The notes below the pieces were generated by a model. That model had not been told where the DNA came from. It searched no databases and worked only from the letters and a program-made list of their open reading frames with translations. The position numbers and the translations under genes are program-made. Positions 8,477-17,755 of a stretch of 64,000 nucleotides of DNA are shown in pieces. The stretch spans positions 3,658,001 through 3,722,000 of the forward strand of contig NZ_CP138332.1 in NCBI RefSeq assembly GCF_033955345.1, read 5' to 3'. Origin of the DNA: Sphingobacterium bambusae. Its GTDB lineage: Bacteria > Bacteroidota > Bacteroidia > Sphingobacteriales > Sphingobacteriaceae. Each line of letters opens with the position of its first letter. Within the stretch, counting starts at the first letter, position 1.

Positions 8477-10204
8477 ATGAACATCCGTCATACCATATTT
8501 TTATGCCTAAGCCTCGTACTTAGTTTACTGCACCAATTGGCACTGGCACAGCGCGCGGCGAAGCTATCTTTCCCTTATGCGAAAGAGGGATTGACGAAAG
8601 AGGAAGCTGCAGTACATCTCTTAAGCAGATTCAGCTATGGATACAACGCCGCCGACGTGAAAGAGACCATGGAAATGGGCTTGGAGAAATGGTTTGCCGA
8701 GCAACTAGCAGGATCTGAAAGCGATACAACCTTGGCACGACGCTTGGATGCTTTTAAAGACGTGTTGAAAAGCAACCAAGAACTTTACAGCTTGTATCCA
8801 AAAGCATTTCGTGTTCGTAGGCAAGCAATCGAGGAAGGCGTTTGGAGTAAGGATTCGGTAGGTGTAGCTGGAAATTCGGCTTTGCTGGCCGAGTACATGG
8901 CCAGTAAAGGGTATAAGAGGGAGAAGGAACTTATTGATCAGTTTGTGTCGGCGAAGGTGGTTCGCGCCGTATATAGCCCGAATCAGCTTAGAGAGCTGAT
9001 GACCGATTTTTGGTTCAATCATTTCAATGTATCTTTTTCAAAGGGAGAGTGTACTACATTTATCCCCAATTACGAAGCTGCGGTAATTCGTCCCAACGTA
9101 TTTGGCCAGTTCTTGGATCTCTTGACCGCTACGGCACAATCGCCAGCGATGCTGTACTACTTGGATAATGCGACAAGCGTTGCCGCTACAAAGAACGGCA
9201 GGAAAGGGCTGAATGAAAATTATGCACGGGAGCTTTTGGAGTTACATACTTTAGGTGTCGACGGCGGATACACGCAACAGGATGTGACCGAAGTAGCCCG
9301 CGTCTTAACGGGCTGGACGGTAAAACCGATGGCCGAGCCCAATCGCAAGGGCAATCAAAAGGCTAAGGCTGGCGGACGTAGAGAAAACGGTGATTTTCTC
9401 TTTAAAGCGGCTACGCACGACCGTGGTACGAAAACCGTGCTCGGACAGCATTTCTCGAATCAAGGCTACGATGAGGGACTTCAGCTGCTGGCTTTGCTCA
9501 GCGAGCAGGAGGCCACAGCTCAGTTTATCAGCAGGAAGCTAGCTATTCGCTTTGTTGCCGATACGCCTTCGACTGTACTTGTTGACAAAATGGCCAAGCG
9601 TTTTCTCGATACCAAAGGGAATATAGCCGAAGTTCTCGTGACGATGGTAAATGCGCGTGAATTTTGGGACAGGGATGTGCAGCGTACAAAAGTTAAAACA
9701 CCTTTTGAGTTGGCTGTCAGCGCCGCACGATCTCTACGTGGTGATATCAATGATCCGGTTAAATTTAATAATTGGGTTTCGCGCATGGGCGAGAAGAAGT
9801 TCTACTATATTGCTCCTACAGGCTTCCCCGATTATGCCGCTTACTGGATCAATAGCGGATCTTTATTAAATAGAATGAACTTCGGATTAAACTTTGCTAA
9901 TGAGAAATCTACCGGAGTTTCCATAGATCTGCTTGCTCCACTATCTTTCCGCGAGCCGGAAAGCATGCGCGATGCACTGAAAAAATACAGCAACAATATG
10001 TTGCCGGCCGTTGATACCGAACGTTTGCTGGAACGCTTGGAGCCCCTCCTTACAGTGGATAACCTGCAAGCGCGCGTAGGGCGAAAGCTGAACGATGCTG
10101 CGGCAGATGGCAGTAAAGGGCAACGCAAGAATAAGGGAACACAGGAAGAATTGGCGCAGGTGCTGGGATTGATTATAGGATCGCCAGAATTTCAACGCCG
10201 CTAA
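8477..10204 (+). CDS. DUF1800 family exported protein
   Basis: 575 residues with a Sec signal peptide (about residues 1-25, ending LHQLALAQ). The family is recognised from the pattern of EEAAVHLLSRFSYGYNAADV at the N-terminus, DFWFNHFNV in the middle, ENYARELLELHTLGVDGGYT and ARVLTGWTV. The molecular function of DUF1800 is not established. The gene is followed 11 bases later by a DUF1501 gene, a pairing that recurs in many bacteria and suggests that the two exported proteins act together. A TACCTTTA sequence about 35 bases upstream is a near match to the -7 consensus. Confidence 0.85.
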   Translation: MNIRHTIFLCLSLVLSLLHQLALAQRAAKLSFPYAKEGLTKEEAAVHLLSRFSYGYNAADVKETMEMGLEKWFAEQLAGSESDTTLARRLDAFKDVLKSNQELYSLYPKAFRVRRQAIEEGVWSKDSVGVAGNSALLAEYMASKGYKREKELIDQFVSAKVVRAVYSPNQLRELMTDFWFNHFNVSFSKGECTTFIPNYEAAVIRPNVFGQFLDLLTATAQSPAMLYYLDNATSVAATKNGRKGLNENYARELLELHTLGVDGGYTQQDVTEVARVLTGWTVKPMAEPNRKGNQKAKAGGRRENGDFLFKAATHDRGTKTVLGQHFSNQGYDEGLQLLALLSEQEATAQFISRKLAIRFVADTPSTVLVDKMAKRFLDTKGNIAEVLVTMVNAREFWDRDVQRTKVKTPFELAVSAARSLRGDINDPVKFNNWVSRMGEKKFYYIAPTGFPDYAAYWINSGSLLNRMNFGLNFANEKSTGVSIDLLAPLSFREPESMRDALKKYSNNMLPAVDTERLLERLEPLLTVDNLQARVGRKLNDAAADGSKGQRKNKGTQEELAQVLGLIIGSPEFQRR

Positions 10205-10215
10205 CTATAAGGTAC

Positions 10216-11478
10216 ATGGTAACACGTAGAGCATTTTTAAAATCTTCGGGCATCGGTCTTTTTGGCGTTGGCCTATTAGGCGGTATTCCATCCTTTCTGG
10301 CAGATGTCGTTGCTGAACACAAGCGTGCCAGCTTGTATAGCAAGCGCAAGGTGTTGGTTTGTATTTTCCAACGTGGTGCTATGGATGGCCTTATGGCCGT
10401 GACGCCTTTTGATGATAAATACCTACAAGCCGCTCGGCCTGATCTCTATGTGGGGCCAAGCCTTGTGCAGGGAAAAGGGGCAAGTATCGATTTGGACGGC
10501 CGTTTTTCGCTACACTCGAGCTTAAGTCCTTTGGAACGTCTGTTTCGAGAAGAACGGTTGGCCATTGTGCATGGTATCGGTTCGCCTAATACAACGCGAT
10601 CACATTTCGATGCGCAGGATTATATGGAATCGGGAACGCCATTTGAAAAAAATACAACCAGCGGATGGTTGAACCGTGCCGTTGGCCTGTTGGGCCATGA
10701 GGCGATAACGCCCTTTTCTGCGGTAAGCATGACACCTTCGTTACCACGGTCTTTTTATGGGCAGAATAATGCATTGGCCATCCAAGATCTAAAGAATTTT
10801 AAAGTGCAGGAGCGAGCATCGCTTCGCGGAACGGCTAAGAGTTTTGAAGAACTGTATGAAGAGACTTCAAGTAGTCTGCTAAGGGAAACCAGCAAGGAGA
10901 GCTTTGAAGCGATGAAACTGTTGCAGAGCGATGTGGTGAAAAACTACACGCCTGCAAAAAATGTACGTTACCCCGTCAGCAACCTAGGTAAATCCCTTAA
11001 GCAGGTCGCACAATTGATCAAGTTGGATGTAGGATTAGAGGTTGCCTTTACAGAGTCAAATGGATGGGATACCCATTACAACCAAGGAGGACCAAACGGT
11101 TCCTTCGCGCGTAATGCCGAAGACCTAGCGCAGTCTATTGCTTCCTTTTGGGAGGATATGGACGGGTATCAGGATGAGGTTGTGCTGATGACAATGACCG
11201 AGTTCGGACGGACGGTTCATCAGAATGGTACCAAAGGAACGGATCATGGTAGGGCCTCTTGCAATTTTATATTGGGAAATTATGTGGACGGAGGAAAGGT
11301 GTATGGTGATGTGCCTGTGTTAGCTACCGAAAACTTGGAGGACGGTCGAGATCTCCCCGTCACGACCGATTTTCGCGCGGTGTTTGCTGGGGTGGCGCAT
11401 GACCATTTGCAGCTGCAGGACGCTGATAAGCTGTTCCCCGGCTATACCGGAGATCGCTTCGCCCTGTGGAAAAAGTAA
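10216..11478 (+). CDS. DUF1501 family protein with Tat signal
   Basis: 420 residues. The N-terminus TRRAFLKSSGIGLFGVGLLGG is a twin-arginine signal (RRxFLK followed by a hydrophobic stretch), so the protein is exported folded. DUF1501 proteins are related to sulfatases and phosphatases of the alkaline phosphatase superfamily. Landmarks seen are HFDAQDYMESG, NGWDTHYNQG, MTEFGRTVHQN and GTDHGRA, in which the Asp and His residues resemble metal ligands. The substrate is unknown. It is co-directional with and 11 bases after the DUF1800 gene. Its stop codon is 2 bases from the stop of the convergent amidohydrolase gene, with no terminator hairpin between. Confidence 0.85.
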   Translation: MVTRRAFLKSSGIGLFGVGLLGGIPSFLADVVAEHKRASLYSKRKVLVCIFQRGAMDGLMAVTPFDDKYLQAARPDLYVGPSLVQGKGASIDLDGRFSLHSSLSPLERLFREERLAIVHGIGSPNTTRSHFDAQDYMESGTPFEKNTTSGWLNRAVGLLGHEAITPFSAVSMTPSLPRSFYGQNNALAIQDLKNFKVQERASLRGTAKSFEELYEETSSSLLRETSKESFEAMKLLQSDVVKNYTPAKNVRYPVSNLGKSLKQVAQLIKLDVGLEVAFTESNGWDTHYNQGGPNGSFARNAEDLAQSIASFWEDMDGYQDEVVLMTMTEFGRTVHQNGTKGTDHGRASCNFILGNYVDGGKVYGDVPVLATENLEDGRDLPVTTDFRAVFAGVAHDHLQLQDADKLFPGYTGDRFALWKK

Positions 11479-11480
11479 TG

Positions 11481-13124
11481 TTATAGCTTGGAATAGACGG
11501 TTTCACCAGCTATTACGGTGCGTAATGTCTTTATCGTTCGTATTCGATCCAAGGCAACCTGCATAATATCGTCATCCAAGATCACAAAATCAGCATCCTT
11601 CCCTCGCTCTATGCTACCGCGCTGTCTTTCTTGAAAACAGGAATATGCAGCCCATATGGTCATCCCTCGTAATGCTTCTTCGCGCGATAGCGCATTCTCC
11701 ATTTGGAATCCACCTTGTGGGAACCCGCTTTTATCTACACGGGCAACAGCAGCATGAAACCCATACAGTGGGTTGAAATGCTCTACCGGAAAATCGCTGC
11801 CAAGAGCCAGCATGCCATACTGTTTTAACAACTCTTTGTAGGCGTAAGCTCCTTTCATCCGCTCTGCGCCGAGCCTTTCTTGTGCCCAATACATGTCTGA
11901 GGTGGCATGGGTGGGTTGTACTGAGGGGATAATGTGGTATTTGGAAAATTTAGCAAAGTCGTTTGGAGCAATCACCTGTGCATGCTCTATACGCCAGCGT
12001 CTTTTCTGAGGTTCTTTGAGGTATTTGCCGTAGGTGTCGAGCATCAGCCTATTGGCGGAATCGCCGATAGCATGGGTGTTGACCTGAAATTCGGTGGCCG
12101 CCAATCTTTTAACAACGGCATCAAACTGCTCGGGACTGTATAGTAAAAATCCGCGTGTGGGCGCATCATGGTAGTGATCAAGTAGGCAGGCGCCGCGAGA
12201 GCCCAATGCTCCATCGGCCATGAGCTTGATCGATCGAATGGACAGCCGATCGGATTGATAAAACCCTTCGTTCAGGTATTTGTCTATACTGTTCGGATTT
12301 CCGGCAATCATCGCATAGTCGCGGATTTTCAATGAATCCTGCTGGTAAAATTTCTTGAGGTAGTCCAGCTGTTCCATCGTTAGGCCGGCATCGACAATCG
12401 AGGTCAAGCCTACCGAAAACAAAGAATCCTGTGCCCGTCGAAGACCCAATAACAAAGGACGTTCTTCGGGAAGGGGGATATGTTGCGCCACCAAAGACAT
12501 GGCATTGTCGACGAGTACGCCACTCGGACGGCCGATGCTATCGCTCACGATTAGGCCGCCTTCCACCCGAAATAGGGAGTCGATCTGTGCCAATTCGAGG
12601 GCTTTGCCGTTTACTAAGGCCGCATGATAGTCCACGCGCGATAAAAAGATCGGTGTGTTGGGGAAGTACTTGTCTAGACTGTCTTTTGTTGGGAAGCCAG
12701 CAATACCCCATTTGTTCTGATCCCATCCACCACCAATAATCCACTTTCGGTCTGGGTAAGCATCTTGGTAAATCTTTAACTTTTCCACCACTTCGGCAAG
12801 CGATCTGGTATTGCTTAGATCGACTTGATCCAGCAGGTCGGCAAACATAAAAAAGTGCGCATGGGCATCGTAAAACCCAGGATATATCGCTTTGCCCAGC
12901 GCATTGATGCTGTCTTTCGCAACGTACTTACGTTGTATCTCTTTGCTGGTACCCATATCTACGAATACGCCATTTTTTACCGCTAATGCCTCGTAGATGG
13001 TAAAGTTGGAGTCTACGGTATATATCTTCGCGTTATAGACGATCAAATCAACTTCTTTATTGGTGGTGCATGAGGAGAACAACACAACAAAGAATAGTAC
13101 TATAACGGAATATAACAATCGCAT
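11481..13124 (-). CDS. YtcJ-like amidohydrolase, lipoprotein
   Basis: About 547 residues from the chosen start. This is an amidohydrolase superfamily member (Amidohydro_3, YtcJ-like) that hydrolyses an unknown amide or related bond. It shows YPGFYDAHAHFFMF with the first metal-ligand histidines, VNTHAIGDSANRLM, RIEHAQVI and LALGSDFPVEHFNP with the late Asp. The start at 13124 gives a lipoprotein signal (MRLLYSVIVLFFVV, then FSSC), whereas an earlier in-frame ATG at 13199 would place the first residues inside the terminator of the neighbouring gene. The mature protein is therefore probably anchored to a membrane by its N-terminal cysteine. Confidence 0.88.
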   Translation of the reverse strand: MRLLYSVIVLFFVVLFSSCTTNKEVDLIVYNAKIYTVDSNFTIYEALAVKNGVFVDMGTSKEIQRKYVAKDSINALGKAIYPGFYDAHAHFFMFADLLDQVDLSNTRSLAEVVEKLKIYQDAYPDRKWIIGGGWDQNKWGIAGFPTKDSLDKYFPNTPIFLSRVDYHAALVNGKALELAQIDSLFRVEGGLIVSDSIGRPSGVLVDNAMSLVAQHIPLPEERPLLLGLRRAQDSLFSVGLTSIVDAGLTMEQLDYLKKFYQQDSLKIRDYAMIAGNPNSIDKYLNEGFYQSDRLSIRSIKLMADGALGSRGACLLDHYHDAPTRGFLLYSPEQFDAVVKRLAATEFQVNTHAIGDSANRLMLDTYGKYLKEPQKRRWRIEHAQVIAPNDFAKFSKYHIIPSVQPTHATSDMYWAQERLGAERMKGAYAYKELLKQYGMLALGSDFPVEHFNPLYGFHAAVARVDKSGFPQGGFQMENALSREEALRGMTIWAAYSCFQERQRGSIERGKDADFVILDDDIMQVALDRIRTIKTLRTVIAGETVYSKL

Positions 13125-13150
13125 ACAAAGAGGTTTAAATACGTGTAAAA

Positions 13151-13192
13151 ATAATAAAAAAGAGGCTTCCCGAAAAATTAGGAAAGCCTCTT
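13151..13192 (-). terminator. terminator of the bacilliredoxin gene
   Basis: GGAAAGCCTCTT (13181-13192) pairs with AAGAGGCTTCC (13160-13170) with one bulged base. Read on the minus strand it is followed by TTTTTATTATT. It lies 26 bases past the stop of the bacilliredoxin gene. Confidence 0.82.
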
Positions 13193-13217
13193 CATTCAAA
13201 AATCAAAAATAGGAAGA

Positions 13218-13628
13218 CTAGCAGTATTCGTCGAATGCTGCAATCAGGTTGTCGGCGATCATTTGTGCCGGACGTCCTTCGATCATGTGTCTTTCAATCA
13301 TGTGTACCAATTTTCCGTCCTTAAACAAGGCCATTGCTGGTGAAGATGGAGGGTATGGCAACATGTAATCGCGCGCTTTATCTACCGCGTCTTTTTCCAT
13401 TCCTGCAAATACAGTTACCAATTTGGTAGGCTTTTTGCCATTTTCAACGGCAAAGCGAGCTGCTGGACGTGCATTTGCCGCCGCACATCCGCAAACGGAA
13501 TTGACAACGACGAACACTGTTCCTTCGGCAGGGATTGCTGTATCAACCTCTTCCACCGTTTTTAATTCTTGGAAGCCCGCGTCAACTAACTCTTGACGCA
13601 TTGGCGCTACTAAATATTCTGGATACAT
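13218..13628 (-). CDS. bacilliredoxin, BrxA/BrxB (YphP/YqiW) family
   Basis: 136 residues, the usual size. The family signature Cys-Gly-Cys is present as NSVCGCAAANARPA (Cys46, Cys48). In Firmicutes these proteins remove bacillithiol from S-bacillithiolated proteins, and the first Cys of CGC attacks the mixed disulfide. Related features are the start MYPEYLVAPMRQELVDAGF and LVHMIERHMIEGR. An additional Cys is the last residue. Whether this organism makes bacillithiol cannot be judged from the window. It is a single gene with its own terminator. Confidence 0.9.
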   Translation of the reverse strand: MYPEYLVAPMRQELVDAGFQELKTVEEVDTAIPAEGTVFVVVNSVCGCAAANARPAARFAVENGKKPTKLVTVFAGMEKDAVDKARDYMLPYPPSSPAMALFKDGKLVHMIERHMIEGRPAQMIADNLIAAFDEYC

Positions 13629-13800
13629 CTTTTTTTTATTAAAACGTCTAAATTACAATATGATACTTTGTGCTAATAGCCAAAAGCCATGGGCCAAGGT
13701 ATATGAACTCTTCTTGACAAAGGTAAGTGATTAGGGGGCTTGAATCAAGATAGCATCCTCAAGATAATGTCAGATTTGAAGTGAAAGGGTACTAAAACGC

Positions 13801-13831
13801 TTTGAAATCAACCCTGTATAGGTTATTTTTG
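13801..13831 (+). promoter_or_regulatory. ahcY promoter
   Basis: TTTG at 13801-13804, then a 19-base spacer, then TATTTTTG at 13824-13831. This is a full match to the Bacteroidota promoter consensus (TTTG, 17-23 bases, TAnnTTTG). The ahcY ATG follows 19 bases downstream, so the leader is very short. Confidence 0.75.
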
Positions 13832-13850
13832 TAGTAAAATATAAAATATT

Positions 13851-15167
13851 ATGTCTTCGATAGAAACTACGTATGTACCTTACAAAGTAAAAGATATCTC
13901 TTTGGCGGAGTGGGGTAGAAAAGAAATAGAACTGGCGGAAGCTGAAATGCCAGGATTGATGAGTCTTCGCAAGGAGTTTGGCGCAGCCAAGCCTTTGCAG
14001 GGCGCGCGCATTGCTGGATGTTTGCACATGACTATTCAAACGGCTGTATTGATAGAAACATTGGTGGAGCTTGGTGCAGACGTATCTTGGTCTTCTTGCA
14101 ATATTTTCTCGACCCAAGATCATGCGGCGGCGGCGATCGCTGCAGCGGGCATTCCGGTGTATGCCTGGAAGGGAATGAATGAAGAGGAATTTAACTGGTG
14201 TATTGAGCAGACGTTGTTTTTCGGTGAAGAGCGTCAGCCCCTCAACCTGATTTTGGATGATGGTGGTGATCTAACTAATATGGTGTTCGATAAATATCCG
14301 GAATTGATCGAAGGGATCAAAGGATTGTCGGAGGAAACAACGACAGGTGTGCACCGTTTGTATGAGCGCATGAAAAATGGTACACTACATGTCCCAGCGA
14401 TCAATGTCAACGACTCGGTTACCAAATCAAAGTTTGACAACAAATATGGTTGTCGCGAATCCTTGGTTGATGCAATCCGTCGTGCTACAGATTTGATGTT
14501 GGCCGGTAAGGTTGCCGTAGTTGCGGGGTATGGTGATGTTGGTAAGGGATCGGCGGAATCTTTGCGTTCGGCAGGTGTTCGTGTTATCGTGACGGAGATC
14601 GACCCTATCTGTGCGTTGCAAGCAGCAATGGAAGGCTATGAGGTTAAAAAGATGGCGGATGCGGTGAAGGAGGCTAACATTGTGGTTACCACAACAGGAA
14701 ATAGAGATATTGTACGTCCGGAGCACTTCAAGTTGATGAAAGATAAAACAGTGGTTTGTAATATCGGTCACTTTGATAATGAAATCGATGTATCTTGGTT
14801 GAATAGTAACTATGGCGGAAGCAAAGTAGAAATTAAACCACAGGTAGACAAATATACCATCGACGGGAAAGATATCATCCTCTTGGCGGAAGGTCGTTTG
14901 GTAAACCTTGGATGTGCCACAGGACACCCTTCATTCGTGATGTCTAACTCCTTCACCAACCAAACATTGGCGCAACTGGAGCTGTGGATAAACACGGATC
15001 AATATGGTAAAGAAGTATATACTTTACCTAAACATTTGGACGAGAAGGTTGCGCGTTTGCACTTGGCGCATATCGGTGTTGAACTGGATACCTTGACGGA
15101 AGAACAAGCTTCGTATATCGGTGTTACCGTGGAAGGTCCTTACAAACCTGAAGCATACCGCTATTAG
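13851..15167 (+). CDS. ahcY: adenosylhomocysteinase
   Basis: 438 residues. It hydrolyses S-adenosylhomocysteine to adenosine and homocysteine, removing the product inhibitor of methyltransferases. Landmarks are [37 protein letters not shown], the substrate-binding region [13 protein letters not shown] (with the catalytic Lys), the NAD-binding [15 protein letters not shown] and the terminus [15 protein letters not shown], which closes the cofactor site of the partner subunit. The enzyme is cytosolic and normally tetrameric. It has its own strong promoter and terminator, so it is monocistronic. No SAH riboswitch-like structure was recognised in the 220 bases upstream. Confidence 0.98.
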   Translation: MSSIETTYVPYKVKDISLAEWGRKEIELAEAEMPGLMSLRKEFGAAKPLQGARIAGCLHMTIQTAVLIETLVELGADVSWSSCNIFSTQDHAAAAIAAAGIPVYAWKGMNEEEFNWCIEQTLFFGEERQPLNLILDDGGDLTNMVFDKYPELIEGIKGLSEETTTGVHRLYERMKNGTLHVPAINVNDSVTKSKFDNKYGCRESLVDAIRRATDLMLAGKVAVVAGYGDVGKGSAESLRSAGVRVIVTEIDPICALQAAMEGYEVKKMADAVKEANIVVTTTGNRDIVRPEHFKLMKDKTVVCNIGHFDNEIDVSWLNSNYGGSKVEIKPQVDKYTIDGKDIILLAEGRLVNLGCATGHPSFVMSNSFTNQTLAQLELWINTDQYGKEVYTLPKHLDEKVARLHLAHIGVELDTLTEEQASYIGVTVEGPYKPEAYRY

Positions 15168-15187
15168 TCGAGTTATATCGTATAAAT

Positions 15188-15222
15188 AAAATCCCCGTCT
15201 GCTACAGATGGGGATTTTATTT
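15188..15222. terminator. bidirectional terminator, ahcY and nadR-type kinase
   Basis: A 13-bp stem with one G-T pair (AAAATCCCCGTCT, 15188-15200, with 15205-15217), a 4-base loop and T-rich sequence to the right. The A-rich left flank can serve the minus-strand gene. Confidence 0.87.
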
Positions 15223-15236
15223 TTATAAGCCTGTGG

Positions 15237-15758
15237 CTATGGCTGGCAGAAAGCCAAGGCTTTTTCCAAGCGATCGTCACCAAGACCGGAGACAATATGG
15301 TAGTTGGCAGAAATGGCGTCGAGCTCTTTTTGCCAAATAGCTAAGAAGTGTGCGCGGTCATTTGGAAAGTCACGCAATGGATCATCCTGCCAAGGAAGGT
15401 CAATGTCCATCAGTAGATAAAGGTCATATTTTCTCGACTTGATTTCGTTCGTTACTTCCTTGGGTGTATTGCCAAAAAGATGGTCGCACCAGATTTTTAC
15501 CGTTAAGATCGTGGTGTCGCAGATCAGTGTTTCGTTCTTTGCAAGTGGGAGCAGAGCATCTTCCAGTGCACGTTGGCCATAGAACATGTTGACTTCATCC
15601 TGCAACGTGTATTGCCGATTTAGCTCCGCACAGTAGTAGCGGGCATATTCCGGTACGCACACGGTGTCCAATCGGCGGGCAAGGTAGTTGGCCACGGTAG
15701 ATTTTCCGGTAGACTCTGGGCCGACAACGGCTATTTTCTGTATATGATTGTTATGCAA
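15237..15758 (-). CDS. NadR-type nicotinamide riboside kinase
   Basis: About 173 residues. It phosphorylates nicotinamide riboside to NMN. The P-loop is VVGPESTGKST, followed by VPEYARYYC, the Walker B-like LICDTTILT and LLMDIDLPWQDDPLRDF, all characteristic of the RN-kinase half of E. coli NadR. The NMN adenylyltransferase and DNA-binding parts of E. coli NadR are absent. It follows pnuC, so uptake and trapping of nicotinamide riboside are encoded together. The start is uncertain: ATGs at 15815 and 15806 would overlap pnuC by 56-65 bases, while a TTG at 15758 overlaps the pnuC stop only slightly and puts the N-terminus just before the P-loop, as in relatives. Confidence 0.88.
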   Translation of the reverse strand: MHNNHIQKIAVVGPESTGKSTVANYLARRLDTVCVPEYARYYCAELNRQYTLQDEVNMFYGQRALEDALLPLAKNETLICDTTILTVKIWCDHLFGNTPKEVTNEIKSRKYDLYLLMDIDLPWQDDPLRDFPNDRAHFLAIWQKELDAISANYHIVSGLGDDRLEKALAFCQP

Positions 15759-16365
15759 GTTGATTTCTTTCTTTTTTGTACGTATGGCGCCAAGCGCGAT
15801 AGCCATTCCATGCAATTATAGTAAAAGCAACGTAAAGTATCGCGGTCAACACTAAATCTTTGTGCATATACAGCGGAATGTATACGATGTCCACCAAAAC
15901 CCAAATGAGCCAGTTCTGCAAAATTTTCCGCGTCATAAGAAACTGCGCGACGAAACTCATGGACGTGCATAGCCCATCAATATAAGGTACATCAGAATCG
16001 GTAAATCGGCGAAGCAGCGCTCCCAAAACGGTGCCTAGTAGCAAGATGACGACCGTCGTTAGCAGCATATGTCGTTTTGTAAGCTTTTGGACGGGCTTAG
16101 TATCACTGCTATCAGCCGATTGCCAATAATACCAGCCATAGACGGCCGTAGAAAGGAAATAGATTTGGAGTACGGCGTCGCCATACAATTTATTTTGATA
16201 GAAGAGGTAGGCGTAAATGGATACACTGATGATGCTGATCGGCCAATTCAAGATATTTTGACGCGCGGCTAGATAAACGCATAGAAATCCTGTGATGGTG
16301 GCTATCCATTCTAATACCGTGGTGGAAAGAAATTGCTGATATAAAGAGGTGAAAAGTTCAGGCAT
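15751..16365 (-). CDS. pnuC: nicotinamide riboside transporter PnuC
   Basis: 204 residues with about seven membrane segments, typical of PnuC. Recognisable stretches are WIATITGFLCVYLAARQN, LNWPISIISVSIYAYLFY, FLSTAVYGWYYW and the C-terminal QNWLIWVLVDIVYIPLYM. PnuC carries nicotinamide riboside across the inner membrane by facilitated diffusion, and the kinase encoded downstream traps it as NMN. A 59-base gap separates it from the upstream YkuK-like gene on the same strand, so a three-gene transcript is possible but not shown. Confidence 0.93.
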   Translation of the reverse strand: MPELFTSLYQQFLSTTVLEWIATITGFLCVYLAARQNILNWPISIISVSIYAYLFYQNKLYGDAVLQIYFLSTAVYGWYYWQSADSSDTKPVQKLTKRHMLLTTVVILLLGTVLGALLRRFTDSDVPYIDGLCTSMSFVAQFLMTRKILQNWLIWVLVDIVYIPLYMHKDLVLTAILYVAFTIIAWNGYRAWRHTYKKERNQLA

Positions 16366-16425
16366 ACCTTTAAATTGTCGTTTAAAGATACACTTTCATT
16401 CGAGATGTGTACTAAACCAGCGGTA

Positions 16426-16899
16426 CTATTGTACGATTTTGTTTGCGCAGTTGGTGCTGGCAAACGACTCCGGCTTAGCTTTAAATTGAAACCCCATACC
16501 CATGATGTAGCCCATGGCCTCTTTCAGTGCTACGTTGGATTCGAAATTGGGATTGGTGTTGATGTCGACATGTACTTCGAGATCGATGTGGTACTGATCG
16601 AGAAGCGGACATAGGAGGTAAGCAATGTCGATGGATTTTTGTACTTCGGTAAGCATGCGTTCCTTGATGCTTTGCCGCTGGGTTTTCCTATCGCGATGGA
16701 TAAACATAAAACCACCTTTGTGTTCCCGAAGAAAAACAATAACGGTAGCGAATTCGATGATGCCCCGTTTTACTTGGGAATCCGTGCCTATGTAAACTTT
16801 TAGCTTGTTACCTAGGTGGGTTTCTACCTTGATGATTTCTTCAACGGCCTCGTTTATCGAGGAGCGAATCGTTTCGCCATTGTATTTTTGCCAAACCAT
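16426..16899 (-). CDS. RNase H-like YkuK family (DUF458) protein
   Basis: 157 residues. It resembles YkuK of Bacillus and other DUF458 proteins, which are predicted to have an RNase H-like fold. The most telling part is VYIGTDSQVKRGIIEFATVIVF near residue 55, where the Asp of GTDSQ would match the first catalytic acid, and HIDLEVHVDINTNPNFESN further on. Nuclease activity has not been established for the family as far as I know. It lies upstream of pnuC on the same strand. No signal peptide is seen, so it is cytosolic. Confidence 0.75.
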   Translation of the reverse strand: MVWQKYNGETIRSSINEAVEEIIKVETHLGNKLKVYIGTDSQVKRGIIEFATVIVFLREHKGGFMFIHRDRKTQRQSIKERMLTEVQKSIDIAYLLCPLLDQYHIDLEVHVDINTNPNFESNVALKEAMGYIMGMGFQFKAKPESFASTNCANKIVQ

Positions 16900-16976
16900 A
16901 ATGATGAAATATTTGATATAAATTTATTGATAAATAGCGCATTATGTTTTTTGTTAATATTAATTTTCTGTTATTA

Positions 16977-17624
16977 TTAAGCTTCTCTGTTCCCGTAAGC
17001 AAGGTCACCCGCATCGCCAAGACCCGGAACGATGTACGCTTTTGATGTCATCTCCTTATCAACGGCACCCACCCATAAATGAGCTTCGGGCAGAAAGGCA
17101 CGCACATGTTGCAGACCTTCTTCGGAAGCAATGACAACGGCGATATGCAGCTCTTTGATGGCATATTCTGCAAGGAGTTCTTTGCAGCACAATACCAAGC
17201 TTTGGCCGGTAGCCAACATAGGATCGGCGACTATAACAACCCGGTTATCCAGATTTGGTGTATTGCTGTATTTTTTATGGATTTCAATTTCCCCACTTTT
17301 CTTGGTGTGTCGGTAGGCAGCTATGAAAGCGCTGTCCGCGCGGTCGAACACATTAAGTAGACCTTGGTGAAAAGGAAGTCCAGCACGGATTATAGTGGCT
17401 AAGACAGGTTGTTGTTCCAGCACATTGTGCGAGGCAACGCCGAGGGGCGTATCAACCGAAGCAGGTTTGTAAGCAAGTGTCTTGCTGATTTCGTATGCCG
17501 TGATTTCGCCCAAACGCTCTAAATTTCGGCGGAAGCGTAAGCGATCTTGTTGGATGTTGACATCGCGCAACTCTACTAGATAGTGATTGGCGATACTATT
17601 TTCTTTGGTCAGAATCGTTACCAT
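16977..17624 (-). CDS. upp: uracil phosphoribosyltransferase
   Basis: 215 residues. It converts uracil and PRPP to UMP for pyrimidine salvage. The PRPP-binding loop is VVIVADPMLATGQS and the uracil-binding tail is AYIVPGLGDAGDLAYGNR near the C-terminus. RAGLPFHQGLLNVFDRAD is also typical. The gene is flanked by the YkuK-like gene downstream (77-base gap) and uvrB divergently. Weakly structured AT-rich sequence follows the stop codon. Confidence 0.96.
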   Translation of the reverse strand: MVTILTKENSIANHYLVELRDVNIQQDRLRFRRNLERLGEITAYEISKTLAYKPASVDTPLGVASHNVLEQQPVLATIIRAGLPFHQGLLNVFDRADSAFIAAYRHTKKSGEIEIHKKYSNTPNLDNRVVIVADPMLATGQSLVLCCKELLAEYAIKELHIAVVIASEEGLQHVRAFLPEAHLWVGAVDKEMTSKAYIVPGLGDAGDLAYGNREA

Positions 17625-17755
17625 ATCGTGGATTGTTAACCTGTTTTTACTAATTTACAAAAAGCCTTTCAATTTTTGTACCATGAACATGACAGTCTGC
17701 CGATAAAAATTTATTCTTTTTTGATTATTTTTAAGCTTTAATCGGAAGGATTTGA

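Noticed and set aside
13125..13199. Longer N-terminus of the amidohydrolase
   Set aside because: It would run into the bacilliredoxin terminator and put 25 residues ahead of a lipoprotein signal. The start at 13124 is preferred.
13629..13850. SAH or SAM riboswitch upstream of ahcY
   Set aside because: The promoter lies only 19 bases before the ATG, leaving no room for a riboswitch, and no such fold is visible upstream.
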